DNA from: Opisthocomus hoazin
Lineage: Eukaryota; Chordata; Aves; Opisthocomiformes; Opisthocomidae
DNA length: 64,000 nt
Assembly: GCF_030867145.1 (NCBI RefSeq)
Contig: NC_134419.1
Location: 74,891,403-74,955,402, forward strand
Direction of reading: 5' to 3'
Part shown: piece after piece, positions 29,529 to 60,927 of the stretch
Position numbering within the stretch: position 1 is the stretch's first letter
How the letters are laid out: every line of letters starts with the position of its first letter
Made by a program: the position numbers and the translations under genes
The notes under the pieces: model-generated
Seen by the model: the letters and a program-made list of their open reading frames with translations, nothing else
Database searches by the model: none
What the model was told of the DNA's origin: nothing

Positions 29529-31079
29529 GTCAGTACAAAAGTTAACAGATTTCAATTCTTCTTTTACCCAATTTAAAAAAAAAGAAGAAAACAAAACAAA
29601 TACCGCCACATAAAACAGTGTAATTTGCATTCATACTGCATGGCCATATCAGTGTGAGTGTTCTGAAAGTAAAAACGCAAGACTTCCGTAAAAAGATACA
29701 AACAAGAGTGATATTTCAGCAGAGGCCAGTGCTACACCTACTGTTATGGAATGGATCAGAAGGAAATATTGGAGTCAGCATGAATTAATCCCTCAAAAAG
29801 ATGCTGATATTCCTATGGCAAACTGTCATTATAAACAACTTCTCTCTTTTTAACTTCAGTTACAACTGAGGGGTAGTCTAAAAGGCAAAAGATCCAGGCC
29901 AAAAGATCTGGAACCTATTATCCAACTCAGCGAAAAGAATTGTAGTTAATCTGATGCATGTGCAAGTCAGGACAGAAGCTCAGCTCCTTTTAGAGCAGTA
30001 CGTTCTGCTATGGTTATAGACAAATTAATGTCTTTCCTTACTTTAGGAACCCTCTTTAATATTTTTCTTCTTTTTTTTTTTTTTCTATTTCATACGTGGA
30101 ATGATTCTGCTTTTTGGCCACAGGAAACACTGCGAAAGAGTTAAATTGTTAAAGTGACAGGTAGTGAGAACAAAAGACTTTCTTGTTAGAGGATTTGGTT
30201 TTGATAAGAATAATCATCTGACAATGCAGTTTTTAACACAAATAAATCAAAAGTTTAATTCCCCAAAATTAGTTATATACTGTAAATATTTCTTTTTTAA
30301 AGATCTGAAAACTAGTAAAGTCTGAACAATATATCTACTAGTTCTCTGTGCTGCCTGCATAGAAATGCCATTTAAATTACAAAAACACAACAACCCTATA
30401 AACGATTAACTGTTTTGTACATTACCAATTAGTTAATAAATTAATGATATACCATTTTCCCTGAAAGCAAAGTATTTTCCACCTTTGGATGGTGAAAATT
30501 AAGAAATTCTGTGTAAGAACAGCATTTAGCAAATAGCTGTTAAAAAAGAGACTAATTTGCTAGGTGGATTGGGACATCCATTTTTAAATCAATACAAAAA
30601 ATAATTCATTGTAAATATATATAATATATATTTATACATATTTTGAATATATTTACATACATCCAGCACCTATATACTGCATTTGTGCTCTGTAAGTGTG
30701 TGCCAACATATATTTTCTCCAAATATTACAAAATAAACAAGAAAGGCAGACCCAGAGTTTGCCTCAAGTCCAACTGGTCCGTTGTACAAACAAAGTCTGT
30801 TGCAGCTTACAGGAAGCCAGAAAGTTGATAGCAATGGGTATCTAGTCACAGCTCATAAACATTCTTCTGTGTTGGGAGTATTTCAAAGTTGCAAATCACG
30901 AGATTCTTTATGTAGGATCTGACTGCTTTCCTCCAAGTTTTCTTTTTTTTTTTCCTTTTTTTTTCCCCTTATTTAATATGTACAAGCAGAAACATTAATA
31001 TCCTGGAGAAAACATTTTATTTTGTATATGGTAGGTAGCTTGATGTTCTTGCGTCCTTATTCCTCCATACGATTTCTTT

Positions 31080-35942
<4,863 letters not shown>

Positions 35943-36080
35943 AGTTCATTGGTGCAGTTGGCAGGTTTATCCATTCGGTGCCCCTCCTTCAGCAGCTTAA
36001 AAAGTTCCTCCACTGGGATTCCTGGGTAGGGCGATCCTCCTAACGTGAAGATCTCCCACATTAACACACCAAATGACCAA
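35943..36080 (-). CDS. FGFR2: FGFR2 kinase C-lobe exon ([11 protein letters not shown])
   Basis: 138 bases; the first base completes Val (GT|T). It encodes [20 protein letters not shown], then the [19 protein letters not shown] block and ANCTNEL. It forms the F-helix region, whose DVWSFG aspartate comes from the preceding exon and anchors the catalytic spine. All residues match the family consensus. Confidence 0.98.
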
Positions 36081-48255
<12,175 letters not shown>

Positions 48256-51200
48256 CTACAGCTTTGTTTCTAGCGCAGTGTTCTCACACAGTCACCCTGC
48301 CCTGTAAGCCAAACTCTGACTCCAATTGCTGCCAAGGCTCTAAGTCTGTCCCATAGGTTGAAAACCACAGAAGTTTTAAACATACTCACTCAGAAGACAA
48401 ATTTAATAAACTTTTCCCTCTTTTTGTTTATCAAATTGATATTTTTTTAATCAGCTGAGCGTATTTGTATCACCACCTTCAGATACCTAAGTGGCAGCTT
48501 ATACGGTGAGCAGAGGTTACCAGTAAGCACTCTTCTTCCACTCACTTCTAGTTGTCCGTGTCACCATTTCTTTTCCCACATCAGCACACAATTTACAAGC
48601 TTCAATGTTACTACTAAATTGAAATTTTCAGTTTTTAACTGAACAATAGTATTACTGCAAAGGCTCCCGTACTTCTCATCAGCACCACTGATCAAGATCA
48701 CAAGCATATTACTGTGTAGGAAATGCTGGATTCTCTCACTTCTTTTCTAAGCATTCCATACTGAAAGCATCAAAAAGCTATCACACTAATTGGGGGATAT
48801 TTAAGTTTTCAGTTAACTACATTCTTAATTAAAGATTTTGCAGGCAATGTGGAGAAGAGCTCATAAAAATAATTCATAATGTCCAATGCTTTGAAACGCA
48901 ATTCACTTTGGCGTATGATTTCTCATCAGCCTCAACAAGCAGACATTTTCTTTAGAGCACCAAATGTACTTCATGATAACAGCTTTGAAAAAGGAGGCAG
49001 CTGTTCCCATCCATGTAACAACATCTGTCTTGGTGTGAATGGTGCATCTTCCATAAGGCTCCTTCCTCAAACCTGTGAGCAGCAGCCTGCTGTCTGCTGA
49101 CCTCGGTGTTTCAAGTGAATACCAACACAAAACAAAAATGCTTGCGTTGCCACTCTGTCCCCTCCTTTTAGTGTGAATCCTTCTTGTCTCTTCAGGCCAT
49201 GACAGTCTTGGCCAAGCCCAAATCCGGCAGCCAAGGTGGGATGAAGGCTGTTTCACAAGGCCATCGTTGGTATCCATCCTCACATCAGGCGGCAGCAGGT
49301 GTTTCTTGGCCGGCATCGCTGGGACCCTGCCCAAGTTGGAAGCCCTACAGCATCAGAATCACTACCGCTCTTGACTTGCATCCTCATCACTGGGAGTCAA
49401 CTTTGACACGAGGTTTGCTTATGTAAAGTGCCACCAGGCTACTATTTTATTCCAGAGGTCTTACAACTAGATTAAAAAAAGCAATCGTAAGCAAACAGAT
49501 TCTAACAGCATTAGAGTGCAAATTGGTGGCACACAGTGAAAGGAACTCAAAATCCTCTTGTCTCTATGACACCTGATAAGCGCAAGTTAATGCTCCCTTA
49601 TTTCAAGCCCAATGAACAATTACAGTGTCTGAGCCCATGGAATTACTCGAGCTCCTCAGAACGGGGCTGAAAGGCTTTTGCAAACAAGCCATGCTCTTAC
49701 AAAATGTATTTTGACAAGACAAGGCTAAGGCTCTCAAACAAGTTTCTCATCATGACTCTAACAACCTGGTTGGTTTGAGCGGTCTTTTTGCAGATCGATA
49801 TCGTCAAACTCATCTCATCAAATTGGGTTGGTTTCTTGGCACATTTTTTGCAGACCAGAGATTAAGACCGGAAGGAGGTTTCATAAGGAAGAAAATGTTA
49901 AGGACTGCTATCAAAAAATTAACCTTGGCAATCAGTTTTGCAGCTGACTGACAGACCTTTCTTGATATCAGAAGCTCCAGCTTCCACAAGTGAGCTGTGG
50001 TATCCATGGAACAAGAGAGTATAACCGCACAAATAAGGCTACCATTCAAACAAGAGAGCTGGACTGCTTTCCCCCTTGTCCATCCAACCATCGTTAACGT
50101 TAATGTTTACTTTCAGCAAATATAAGTACCTGGCACATTCCTCTAGGCTAATAAATATGATGAACACTTGGGATACAAACAGAAAACTACTATTAAGGCA
50201 GACTACATAGCTCTAAACAAATCAGTAAGTGAATTCTGTGAGGAGTCCATTGAGAGAGACGCTGCTATGCCCAGCCCAGAGGGCAACACGCCTGCTGAGG
50301 CTGAACAGCTCGCTCAGAGCTGCATGGCAGGTCAGCGTAAGAACCCGGGCTGGAATTAGGCTTTTACTCATTTTTTTGCTCATTTCCATTATTTCACTAC
50401 AGTTTAAAAATGATGCTTCATGACATGAACTAGTTTAGCACTAAGAAATGTGCAACTCTCTACGAACAACGTGGCAACTCCTCTGTCCCCCACAACTTCC
50501 CCTGAATTTCGTTCATCTTGTTTCTGGCTTCTGTTTTTAAATCTCTCTCACTGCAAACCTACTATTAACACTCTACAACCACTTCGTTCATGTCTCCAAA
50601 ATTCAGCCGCCAGCCATTCTATCAAGATCTTTATTCAAGTCCTGATCTATTTATCAATTTATTTATTAACATTGCCTTTATTTTCCCACCTTCCTCTGTC
50701 ACGATAGCCATAGTTTTCATGGGACATTAGGAAGGTGTGGAAGTGAAGCTGCAAAATTTAGACAATGTCCTGTACGTATCAGAAATGGCCCAAAATTTTC
50801 TGGGGTCTTTTTTATTCCATGAATACAATATTTGTATTAGACACTGTTCAGATCTCTGCCGGAGTTTAATCTTTTCACTAGCTCCTACACTCAAAGTTCA
50901 TCAGTCTTAGCATGGTTAAAACCTATAAATGTAAACTTGCAATAAACTGAAATACTCTGCTGATGTATTTCAAACACAGACGTTAAATAGTAATAATGTA
51001 TAGGGAAAAACAGATGAAAGACTCTGCCAGTTTCCCTTTTAACACAATTGCACATGTTTGCTTCACACAATAACTGAATGATTGGCCGGAGATGCTGTAG
51101 GTAACCAAAGTGCATTAACGTGGATAGGAATGATGAGAAATCCAGAGGAACTACTCTATGTCTGGGTGAAGAAGAGACTGCACTCCCAGGGAATATTCTT

Positions 51201-51628
51201 CTGATTAACTGAAGCAGTACACGGAGTTACAGCAGCTCAAGGGCTATAAAAATCTGCTCCAGAAAAGACAAAGCCAACCCAGGCTGGCCTATGATTGGAA
51301 GAGATTTTCTGTTTCAAAAAGGCCTTTCACCTTTTCTGCAATAGTAAGGAATTAGCCTTTGAACTCATCCCTTAAGCATATTTTTCATTGGCTTAGAGTG
51401 CACTATAAAACAATAAGGAAAGCCCTACCTACTCCAAGGTCAGTAGACTTGGTCAACTTTAATCTATATGTATACATTTAAGTAACAGCATATAGAAAGT
51501 ATTTTTCCAGCTTGCTACTTTCCTCTTTTCAGCTGAAGCACTGGTCTCCAACAGCTTACCATGCAGGTTCAAGAACCAGTGACACTCCTGCCATGAACCC
51601 CACTCTTCAGGGTGTGGGTGCTTCGGCA

Positions 51629-51700
51629 GGAGGGTTGGACTAGATGACCCACAGAGGTCCCTTCCAACCCCTACCATTCTGTGATTCTGTGATTCTGTGA
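51629..51700 (+). mobile_element. CR1 LINE 3' stub with three ATTCTGTG repeats
   Basis: Only the last 70 or so bases of a CR1 are present, from GCTTCGGCAGGAGGGTTGGA through GATGACCCACAGAGGTCCC to three tandem ATTCTGTG octamers (51,676-51,699). The 60 bases before the end equal those of the larger copy 2.5 kb away, apart from the octamer number. Extreme 5' truncation is typical of CR1. Confidence 0.9.
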
Positions 51701-52904
51701 GTTGCTTTCAAGTATGTGGATGCTCTTTTTGCTTTCAGTTATGCAAAGATTCAAGGTACACAGGACTCCGGCATAATAGCGGCCATACTGAGTTTTTGCA
51801 GCAAGCTTGTAATTGTACATGGCCAACACACAGACACCAGGGTCACTTTTGGGTCTACCAGGTGCCAAGAAACAGCAGCTGGACATCTAGTCAAAATGCA
51901 TGAACTTCTTGGGCAATCACCCAGCTCACCAATGTGGGCTTCTCGGAGATCAAGGAACAAAGCAGAGCCAGGGCAGAGAAGCAAGGAAGGGCACCCGATG
52001 TGGATGAATTAGACATCTTCAAGGTCTACTCACTGTGTTGGTGATACCTGTTTTAAGTGATGACACTACACTAAGGAGGTATTTTGAGGGCTTAAATGAA
52101 GCAGGGAAGGCAAAAGTCAACTTGGCTTGAGCAGAACACTGAAAGGAGTATTGTGACGTATGTGAACCTCAACAGGAAGGTAGACCTCCACCATAAAATA
52201 TTCTTTGTGCTTCCTTTCTGTTTGTAGGAGGCCAGAACAAAGCAAAGTATCAGCTTCAGACAGATCTTTAGTTCCATATCTGCACTTCAGAAGGAGAAAA
52301 GCCCACTGTGCCCAAACCTCATGCACCAACGCATTATTATATCCCCATTTTAACAACATCTTTTTCCTTCAGCCAACACACTGTGCTTAATCAGCTCTGA
52401 GATAATGCTTTACAAGCATTTCTAAGCAGTGGAGCGTTAAAAACAAACAAATCTTTGCTGGAATCATTAAATGCCATGTGGCAAAATCAGCTGCAGAGCA
52501 GAGTGTAATTGTCTGTAATTGATTATGAAGGGTGTTTTCCTCCACTGATGATTTATGTCATGTCCCGAAGCCTAGATCTGTCAGTTCTGGCACTCCCGCT
52601 GTGAGATTTTTGCAGCCATGCAGCGATTTCCTATAATTGTCAGTCTTTTTGAAGGCTCTGCTATAAAAGTTGATTTGAAGTGATATGCATAAATGTACAT
52701 AAACATAATCAGTACGTAATGCTATTAGCTGTTGTAGAAATGGTCCATCTGAGTGACTGGATCTACGAAAATATAAAGTTAAATGCACTATATGGAACAG
52801 GATACCTATTTTTGAGTAGTGACATTTAAAACACACGTACCACCGCTTCTTCATGAAAAGCACTCCTTCCGAAACACACAACAACAAAATAACAAATCAA
52901 CAAG

Positions 52905-54188
52905 CAAGTGGAAGAAAAGAAGGTTATCAGGAGTAGTCAGCATGGATTCACCAAGGGGAAGTCATGCCTGAGCAATCTGATAGCTTTCTACGACGATATG
53001 ACTGGCTGGGTAGATGAAGGGAGAGCCGTGGATGTTGTCTACCTAGACTTCAGCAAGGCTTTTGACACAGTCTCCCATAACATCCTCCTAGGGAAGCTCA
53101 GGAAGTATGGGCTGGATGAGTGGTCGGTGGGGTGGATTGAGAACTGGCTGAATGGCAGAACTCAGAGGGTTGTCATCAGCGGCTCTGAGTCTAGTTGGAG
53201 GCCGGTAACTAGTGGTGTCCCTCAGGGGTCAGTACTGGGCCCAGTCTTGTTCAAATTCTTCATCAACGACCTGGATGAAGAGTTAGAATGTACCCTCAGC
53301 AAGTTTGCTGATGACATCAAACTGGGAGGTGTGGTGGATACACCAGAAGGCTGTGCTGCCATTCAGTGTGACCTGGGCAGGCTGGAAAGTTGGGCGCAGA
53401 GGAACCTGATGAGGTTCAACAAGGGCAAATGCAGGGTCCTGCACCTGGGGAGGAACAACCCCATGCATCAGTACAGGCTTGGGGCGGACCTGCTGGAGAG
53501 CAGCTCTGCGGAGAGGGACCTGGGTGTCCTGGTGGACAACAGGTTAACCATGAGCCAGCAGTGTGCCCTGGCTGGCAAAAAGGCCAACGGCATTCTGGGA
53601 TGCATCAAGAGAAGTGTGGCCAGCAGGTTGAGGGAGGTTCTCCTTCCCCTCTACACTGCCCTGGTGAGACCTCATCTGGAGTACTGTGTCCAGTTCTGGG
53701 CTCCCCAGTTCAAGAAAGATGAGGAGCTACTGGAGAGAGTCCAGCCAAGGGCTACAAGGATGGTGAGGCGACTGGAGCATCTCCCCTACGAGGAGACGCT
53801 GAGGGAGCTGGGCTTGTTTAGCCTGGAGAAGAGAAGGCTGAGAGAGGACCTTATAAATGCCTCTAAATATCTGCAGGGTGGGTGTCAGGAGGATGGGGCC
53901 AAGCTCTTTTCAGTGGTGCCCAGTGACAGGACAAGGGGCAATGGGCACAAACTGAAGCACAGGAAGTTCCATCTGAATATGAGGAAGAATTTCTTCACTC
54001 TGAGGGTGACGGAGCACTGGAACAGGCTGCCCAGGGACGTTGTGGAGTCTCCTTCTCTAGAGATATTCAAGACCCGCCTGGACAAGGTCCTCTACAACCT
54101 ACTGTAGATGACCCTGCTTCGGCAGGGGGGTTGGACTAGATGACCCACAGAGGTCCCTTCCAACCCCTACCATTCTGTGATTCTGTGA
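52905..54188 (+). mobile_element. Young 5'-truncated CR1 LINE
   Basis: About 1.28 kb of a CR1 non-LTR retrotransposon, antisense to FGFR2. It begins abruptly within the reverse-transcriptase region (AGAAGGTTATCAGGAGTAGT) and ends with the CR1 3' UTR and two ATTCTGTG octamers at 54,172-54,187. The endonuclease domain and the N-terminal RT part are missing. There is no poly(A) tail, as usual for CR1, and no obvious target-site duplication. The absence of stops and frameshifts over 1.2 kb points to recent insertion. Confidence 0.95.
52908..54107 (+). CDS. CR1 ORF2 fragment: reverse transcriptase C-terminal part
   Basis: A 399-codon open frame encodes the RT palm, thumb and C-terminal region of CR1 ORF2. 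Motifs in order: [14 protein letters not shown] (residues 11-24), [13 protein letters not shown] (45-57), [11 protein letters not shown] (102-112), the catalytic FADD (133-136; 53,304-53,315), then HLGRNNP, LGVLVDN and the conserved end [20 protein letters not shown]. The first Met is only the first in-frame ATG near the truncation point and not a true start; the native ORF2 is about twice as long with an N-terminal APE endonuclease. Without that domain and without a promoter, the copy cannot move by itself. FKFFINDLD shows a Lys where most CR1 proteins have Asn, as I recall. It is not a host gene. Confidence 0.95.
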   Translation: MEEKKVIRSSQHGFTKGKSCLSNLIAFYDDMTGWVDEGRAVDVVYLDFSKAFDTVSHNILLGKLRKYGLDEWSVGWIENWLNGRTQRVVISGSESSWRPVTSGVPQGSVLGPVLFKFFINDLDEELECTLSKFADDIKLGGVVDTPEGCAAIQCDLGRLESWAQRNLMRFNKGKCRVLHLGRNNPMHQYRLGADLLESSSAERDLGVLVDNRLTMSQQCALAGKKANGILGCIKRSVASRLREVLLPLYTALVRPHLEYCVQFWAPQFKKDEELLERVQPRATRMVRRLEHLPYEETLRELGLFSLEKRRLREDLINASKYLQGGCQEDGAKLFSVVPSDRTRGNGHKLKHRKFHLNMRKNFFTLRVTEHWNRLPRDVVESPSLEIFKTRLDKVLYNLL

Positions 54189-57100
54189 AAGGAGTGCTAG
54201 GAGGCAAGTAAATGGCTTCCATATAGAGAAATCCAGAGATAAAGCAAGAAACTAAAATAGGTATTAAGGTAAACTCCTTGCATCACATCCCGCTGACAGC
54301 TGTGTATTAATCTTTCTATTTCATAGCCTATTCCTTAAAACGAATGATATTTTTACAGCTCAATGCTACATCAAATAATATGTTACTTTACTTGTTCCAG
54401 ATTACTTTTCTTTTTTCTGGTTCCAGCTGACCTCATCATTTGGAATTAGCTATTACCCTGGGTGAGCTTAAGTCTTAGTTTAAATCAATCAGTTGTTGTT
54501 CATCACAAATGCGTTCATATCATCCTTATGAAGGATTAGACTCAACAACGACAGTAGATATTCATTAATGGGAATGTATTTCGAACATTAAGCATAAGAA
54601 ATCACTCCTCCCTATTGAAGACACGTATACACATCCAAGTTGAGGGGGTCCAAATTTGACAGATTAATTGTGACAGCACTAGGGAAATGCTCTAGTGATG
54701 ACAAACACTTGTACTTGACTTTGACTGGGCAAGTCACAAGAGACGGGACAGTCTTTTTGTCTATTTCAATTATAATTTATTTGTCAAAAGAAAAGAAAAG
54801 TAAGTTCTACAAAATAGCTGCATATCCTGTTGAAGGCTACTCTTTACCTTTTGATTCAGTGAACCTGTCACACCTAAAGCCTATACTGCACATCAGGTTG
54901 TGATGTTCATTCCTACGAACATTCCTTCCCCCTCCCTTGCAAGCTGGTAATTCTATGCAGAACATGGCTAATACCGACAGACCACTTCACCTCTCCACTT
55001 TTATATAAAGAATAGGAACTTCTTGCTGGATTTCCCTGTAAGCAGTTTCTAACTTGAAAAACCAAGTACCAGATCCTATCGAGTCTGAGGATTGTAGGCG
55101 GAGGGAACTGATAATTCCCGACTTCATCATGACCCCTCCTACAAATGTGAAAAGAACCACATTTTGGCAGGAAAAAAAAAAGCCTGCATGTGGGGAATGA
55201 TAAAATCCCGTGGTAGCTCAGACTAGATAGTGTATGAGAATCCAGACCTGCAAAGCAAACCATATGTTACTTGGCCAGACTCTTCTCCCTCTTAGACAAG
55301 ATGGCATCAGTCAGGCAAATGCCTCTTTGTGAACCAGGATTATTTTCACATCTGATCCTTAGGGAGCTCGACCCAGCAGCAGAGCGCTTTGAAAACAATA
55401 TCAAGAAATTCCCAGTCTATGGCCTCATTCCTCTGGAATTCCAACAAACCCCATCACCCAGGCTCAGATCTCTGCCCAGCTCACGCAGTTCACCAGCCAC
55501 GAGCATCTCCCCTGCTTGCTCTCACCCATCCTCTCAACAGCTCCACCGCTTTATTCCTCCACAGCACAGCACAAAGGACAAGGGACAACCTTCTGTGATC
55601 AATAGATAAGTAGAGGTTTAGTGACAAAACCCCACCAGGCTTTAAATACCATCCTCTGAAATACAAATAAACTGAAACAAAAAAAGTAAGCCTTGCTGTA
55701 GAACAAAACAAAACGAGTTGAATAATCCAGAAAGACACACCCATTAAATAAAACACCTCCTGACCTATTTTTTAATTCTTGATTTGTAACAAGTCTGATA
55801 TCCAGGACCAGCTTGAGAAGATGTAGAAACTAAACAACTGCTGCAGCCTTGGAGACCAAGGAGATGCTAACTGAAAATTTAAGAAACCTTCACTGTCGAT
55901 GAGCACATTTTCAGGACTGCTCACCTCATCCTGCCTTTGCAAGCTAATACAAGCAATTTATGAAACGGCCAGCAAAATCATCAAAACACAAATACAGATT
56001 TCTTTTAATGCTTATAGTAGTTGTATTTTCCTCTACGAAAATACAACAGCAGAGAGCCCTCCAACGAGAAACTCCTGTTAATAACAAAGTACTTGGGAGA
56101 ACTGAGAGTAGTGGAATTTTTGCTTAGGGGTTGAAATAGCATTCGCATTTTCAAACATATACTGTTTTTCAAAAAATTATTCCTACTTTTCAAAACAAAA
56201 TGCCCGTTTTTGCTAAGAAAAATCTAGAAACCCAAAATAAACTGATAAAACCCGATCTGACAAGCATGTTCTAAGACAGAGAATTTTTTTCCTCTGTGAA
56301 AACAATGGCTTTGGAGAAGGTCCATATTGCATCATTTAATGATAAATAACTAAGCTGAGGGCAGTGGCTGGCACTGCTGTCACATGCAATGAAATAACAC
56401 TCTCCCCCCAAGGAGCTGTTTCCAACTGACACCAACTGAGCACACACCAAACCCCAGGCATTTTTTATGCCGTCAGCTTATCTCTCAGACTTTATGATGC
56501 TTTACTATTTAGGCAGAAATCTAATAAACGACTTTTATCTAAGCAGTTGATATGTATCTCTCTCTGGTTAAGTATGTAACATTTGAAAAGCCTTTTCTTT
56601 GTCCAGAAAGCTAAACAGAATTTTAGCCAGAGAGATGTGTAAATTGAGTTGAGGGCTTCGCATCACTCTTTCTGATATACCCAAAGGCAAAAGTCCCTCT
56701 CCTTACCAGTGATCCTCAAGGAAATGAATAAAATCATAAAACTACGACAAAAAAAATCCAAAACGTAAACAAGTCAGACAAAATAAGAATTAATATCTTT
56801 GTTCATAAAACAAACTGAGTATTTATTCAGAACAGACAATGTTCTTGTCCCTCACCTCAAGATTTTGTAAAATACCGCTCTCTAGAAGCAGATGGCTAAA
56901 GCATTACTAGAGGGATTTCTCCAGTATTTCTAACCAAGGAGATGCAGAAACCCTGAAAAAAGGGTTCAGAAAAGAGCAATAAAGGCCGAAATCCCAAGAC
57001 TAAGCTCTACCCTAATTCTGGCTGATCATGCATCTAAATTCCACTTACCCACGCTGAAGAACTATTTTTAAGGTCCATGTATAACTGAAAGTCACAATAT

Positions 57101-57869
57101 TCTGGACAGGCTGTAGAAACCATCTGCAGAAATTCTGCGCAACCTATTCCTGGTGCAGACAGACTCCAGCTAAACCCTCCGACCCAAACCTCATGACCAG
57201 AGCCTGGCTCCAGCCCCTGCAGGTGGTCCCTATTTGGAATAACGAGGTGAACCAAAGCCTCAGAGCCAACACCCCTCCACCTCGCAGGGCTGAAACCCGG
57301 AGGTGGATTTGCTGGGTTTAGAGGTCCGTCCTGAAGACCTACTGCAAGCAAAAAAAGCCAAACCATATTAAACTCCATCTTCAAAAAAACCCAACTTTTT
57401 CAGGAGAGCATAGTATGTGGGAATGGAGGCTGGTTTGGCAAGTACTGGCCTGTGACAGAGCCCAAGGCCTGTTACTTGCTTAACTGGTTTGTTGCTTGTG
57501 GTATCGCCCTCTCCAGAAACGCTCACTGCCAGCCGCAAGCAATTGTAAAATATATTTTATGCGATGCTGCTGTGTCCATTTTAAATCTGACATTTGCTTT
57601 TAGTTCCTCACTCAAAAGCATCAGCTTCTTAATCAAATTGTCCGAGATCTGATACAGTATCTCCCCTATTTTTATTCCAGTCTTTTTCTATTTCGGGGTG
57701 GTTTCTGGATGCTTGGCTATGAAATTCCCTCCCCTCAGTCTTCAAATTTCTTCCTGAAAAATACCTCTCTGTATATGGTACCTAGTTACTGCAATAATAG
57801 TCACCTTAGAAACATTATAAACACACAATTAAATAGGATTCTGTTCCAAAGTCCATTAAGTCAGTAAAA

Positions 57870-57915
57870 TTTTTTCCATTGACTTCAATGAGCTGCAGGA
57901 TCAGGCACCAAAATA
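57870..57915. repeat. Short relic of an amniote interspersed repeat
   Basis: CATTGACTTCAATG (57,877-57,890) followed by AGCTGCAGGATCAGGC. From memory, the near-palindrome plus GGATCAGGC recurs in many turtle, crocodilian and bird repeats. It is too short to assign to a family. Confidence 0.3.
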
Positions 57916-58198
57916 CTTTAAATATTTTTTTTCTATCTATAGACTGCTAATGCAGAATATACTCCATTTTTCACATTTCTCCTCTAACATCCCTGCCCTG
58001 ACTTCCTTGCCTTGAGACACACACTGCTGTGTCGAGATGTACTTTCTTCCCACGCCAGTCTCCTAAGTGCTGGATTAAACCCCACCCCTACTGCAATTTG
58101 GTTTAATGCTTCTTTATTCCCCTTTCCAAAGCTTTCCTCAGAAGGACGTGCTGGCTTAGTGGTTTGGTAAAGGTTTTTCAAACTCTTTATCTACTTTC

Positions 58199-58204
58199 TG
58201 TTAC
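58199..58204 (-). promoter_or_regulatory. FGFR2: VT alternative 5' splice site (GT vs non-canonical /GA)
   Basis: The minus strand reads CAG|GTAACA|GAAAGT. Using the GT donor at 58,204 ends the exon at Gln; using the downstream /GA donor at 58,198 adds GTAACA, encoding Val-Thr. Published work on FGFR1-3 described this conserved non-canonical /GA donor. The Val-Thr pair affects FRS2 binding to the juxtamembrane region. Confidence 0.85.
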
Positions 58205-58401
58205 CTGTCTGCGCAGAGGGATTCGCTTTGTCAGCTTATGGACAGCGGGCTGGCTGCTGAAATCCGGCTTCTTGGTGGTGTTCTTCATGCGGCACAGGAT
58301 GACTGTCAGCACCATGCAGGCAATTAAGAAGACCCCTATGCAGTAAATTGCGATTTCCAGGTAGTCTGGTGACGTTGGATATTCTTTTTCTTTTTCAGGA
58401 G
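58205..58401 (-). CDS. FGFR2: FGFR2 transmembrane exon
   Basis: 197 bases (203 with VT), starting with two bases that complete Ala after IIIb or IIIc. It encodes the stalk [13 protein letters not shown], the membrane helix within [20 protein letters not shown], the stop-transfer CRMKNTTKK, and the start of the juxtamembrane FRS2 site [15 protein letters not shown]. The TM segment differs from human, as recalled, at only one position (MVLTV for MVVTV). The stalk is less similar (human PGREKEITASPDY). Acceptor ACCAG; donors are described in the VT entry. Confidence 0.98.
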
Positions 58402-60697
<2,296 letters not shown>

Positions 60698-60927
60698 CTA
60701 AAAAAAAACAAAAGAGGGAAGCAAGAGAAAAAGCTAGACATTGAGAGAATTCTTGTGGATAGGGAGATGGAGCCACAGGGCTTTGCACTTTGTAAAGGCA
60801 GAGGTGTAGAGATGCAAAGCTCCTTCCCCATCCACAATCCCTCATCCAAAAGGCGTTTACCAACAGGTCCCAGCTCACCTCAGAAAGTAATCAACACCCT
60901 TCACCAGACCTAAACTCACCACCTAAA

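Larger units (their letters stand above)
29462..31079 (-). other. FGFR2: FGFR2 3' untranslated region
   Basis: About 1.6 kb of AT-rich sequence follows the stop codon, similar in length to the mammalian FGFR2 3' UTR. Blocks on the minus strand such as GGTGCTGGATGTATG and AAAATGGATGTCCCAATGC, and the final TACTGACAATAAAATG, match my recollection of the human 3' UTR nearly base for base and in the same order, which is unusual for non-coding sequence between bird and mammal. Several ATTTA-type AU-rich motifs and a T/A-alternating segment near 30,615-30,660 are present, compatible with control of mRNA stability. The end coordinate assumes cleavage 20-25 bases beyond the distal AATAAA. Confidence 0.85.

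Noticed and set aside
48903..49334. 143-codon minus-strand ORF in the 10-kb FGFR2 intron
   Set aside because: In transcript orientation but with no exon-like homology to any FGFR, and no known FGFR2 exon belongs between the TM and juxtamembrane exons.
53390..53722. 110-codon plus-strand ORF within the CR1
   Set aside because: It is an alternate frame of the CR1 reverse-transcriptase region, not a separate gene.
57034..57384. 116-codon minus-strand ORF upstream in the 10-kb intron
   Set aside because: Starts with a signal-like hydrophobic stretch, but there is no family match and it lies inside an intron of the same strand without splice links; treated as chance.
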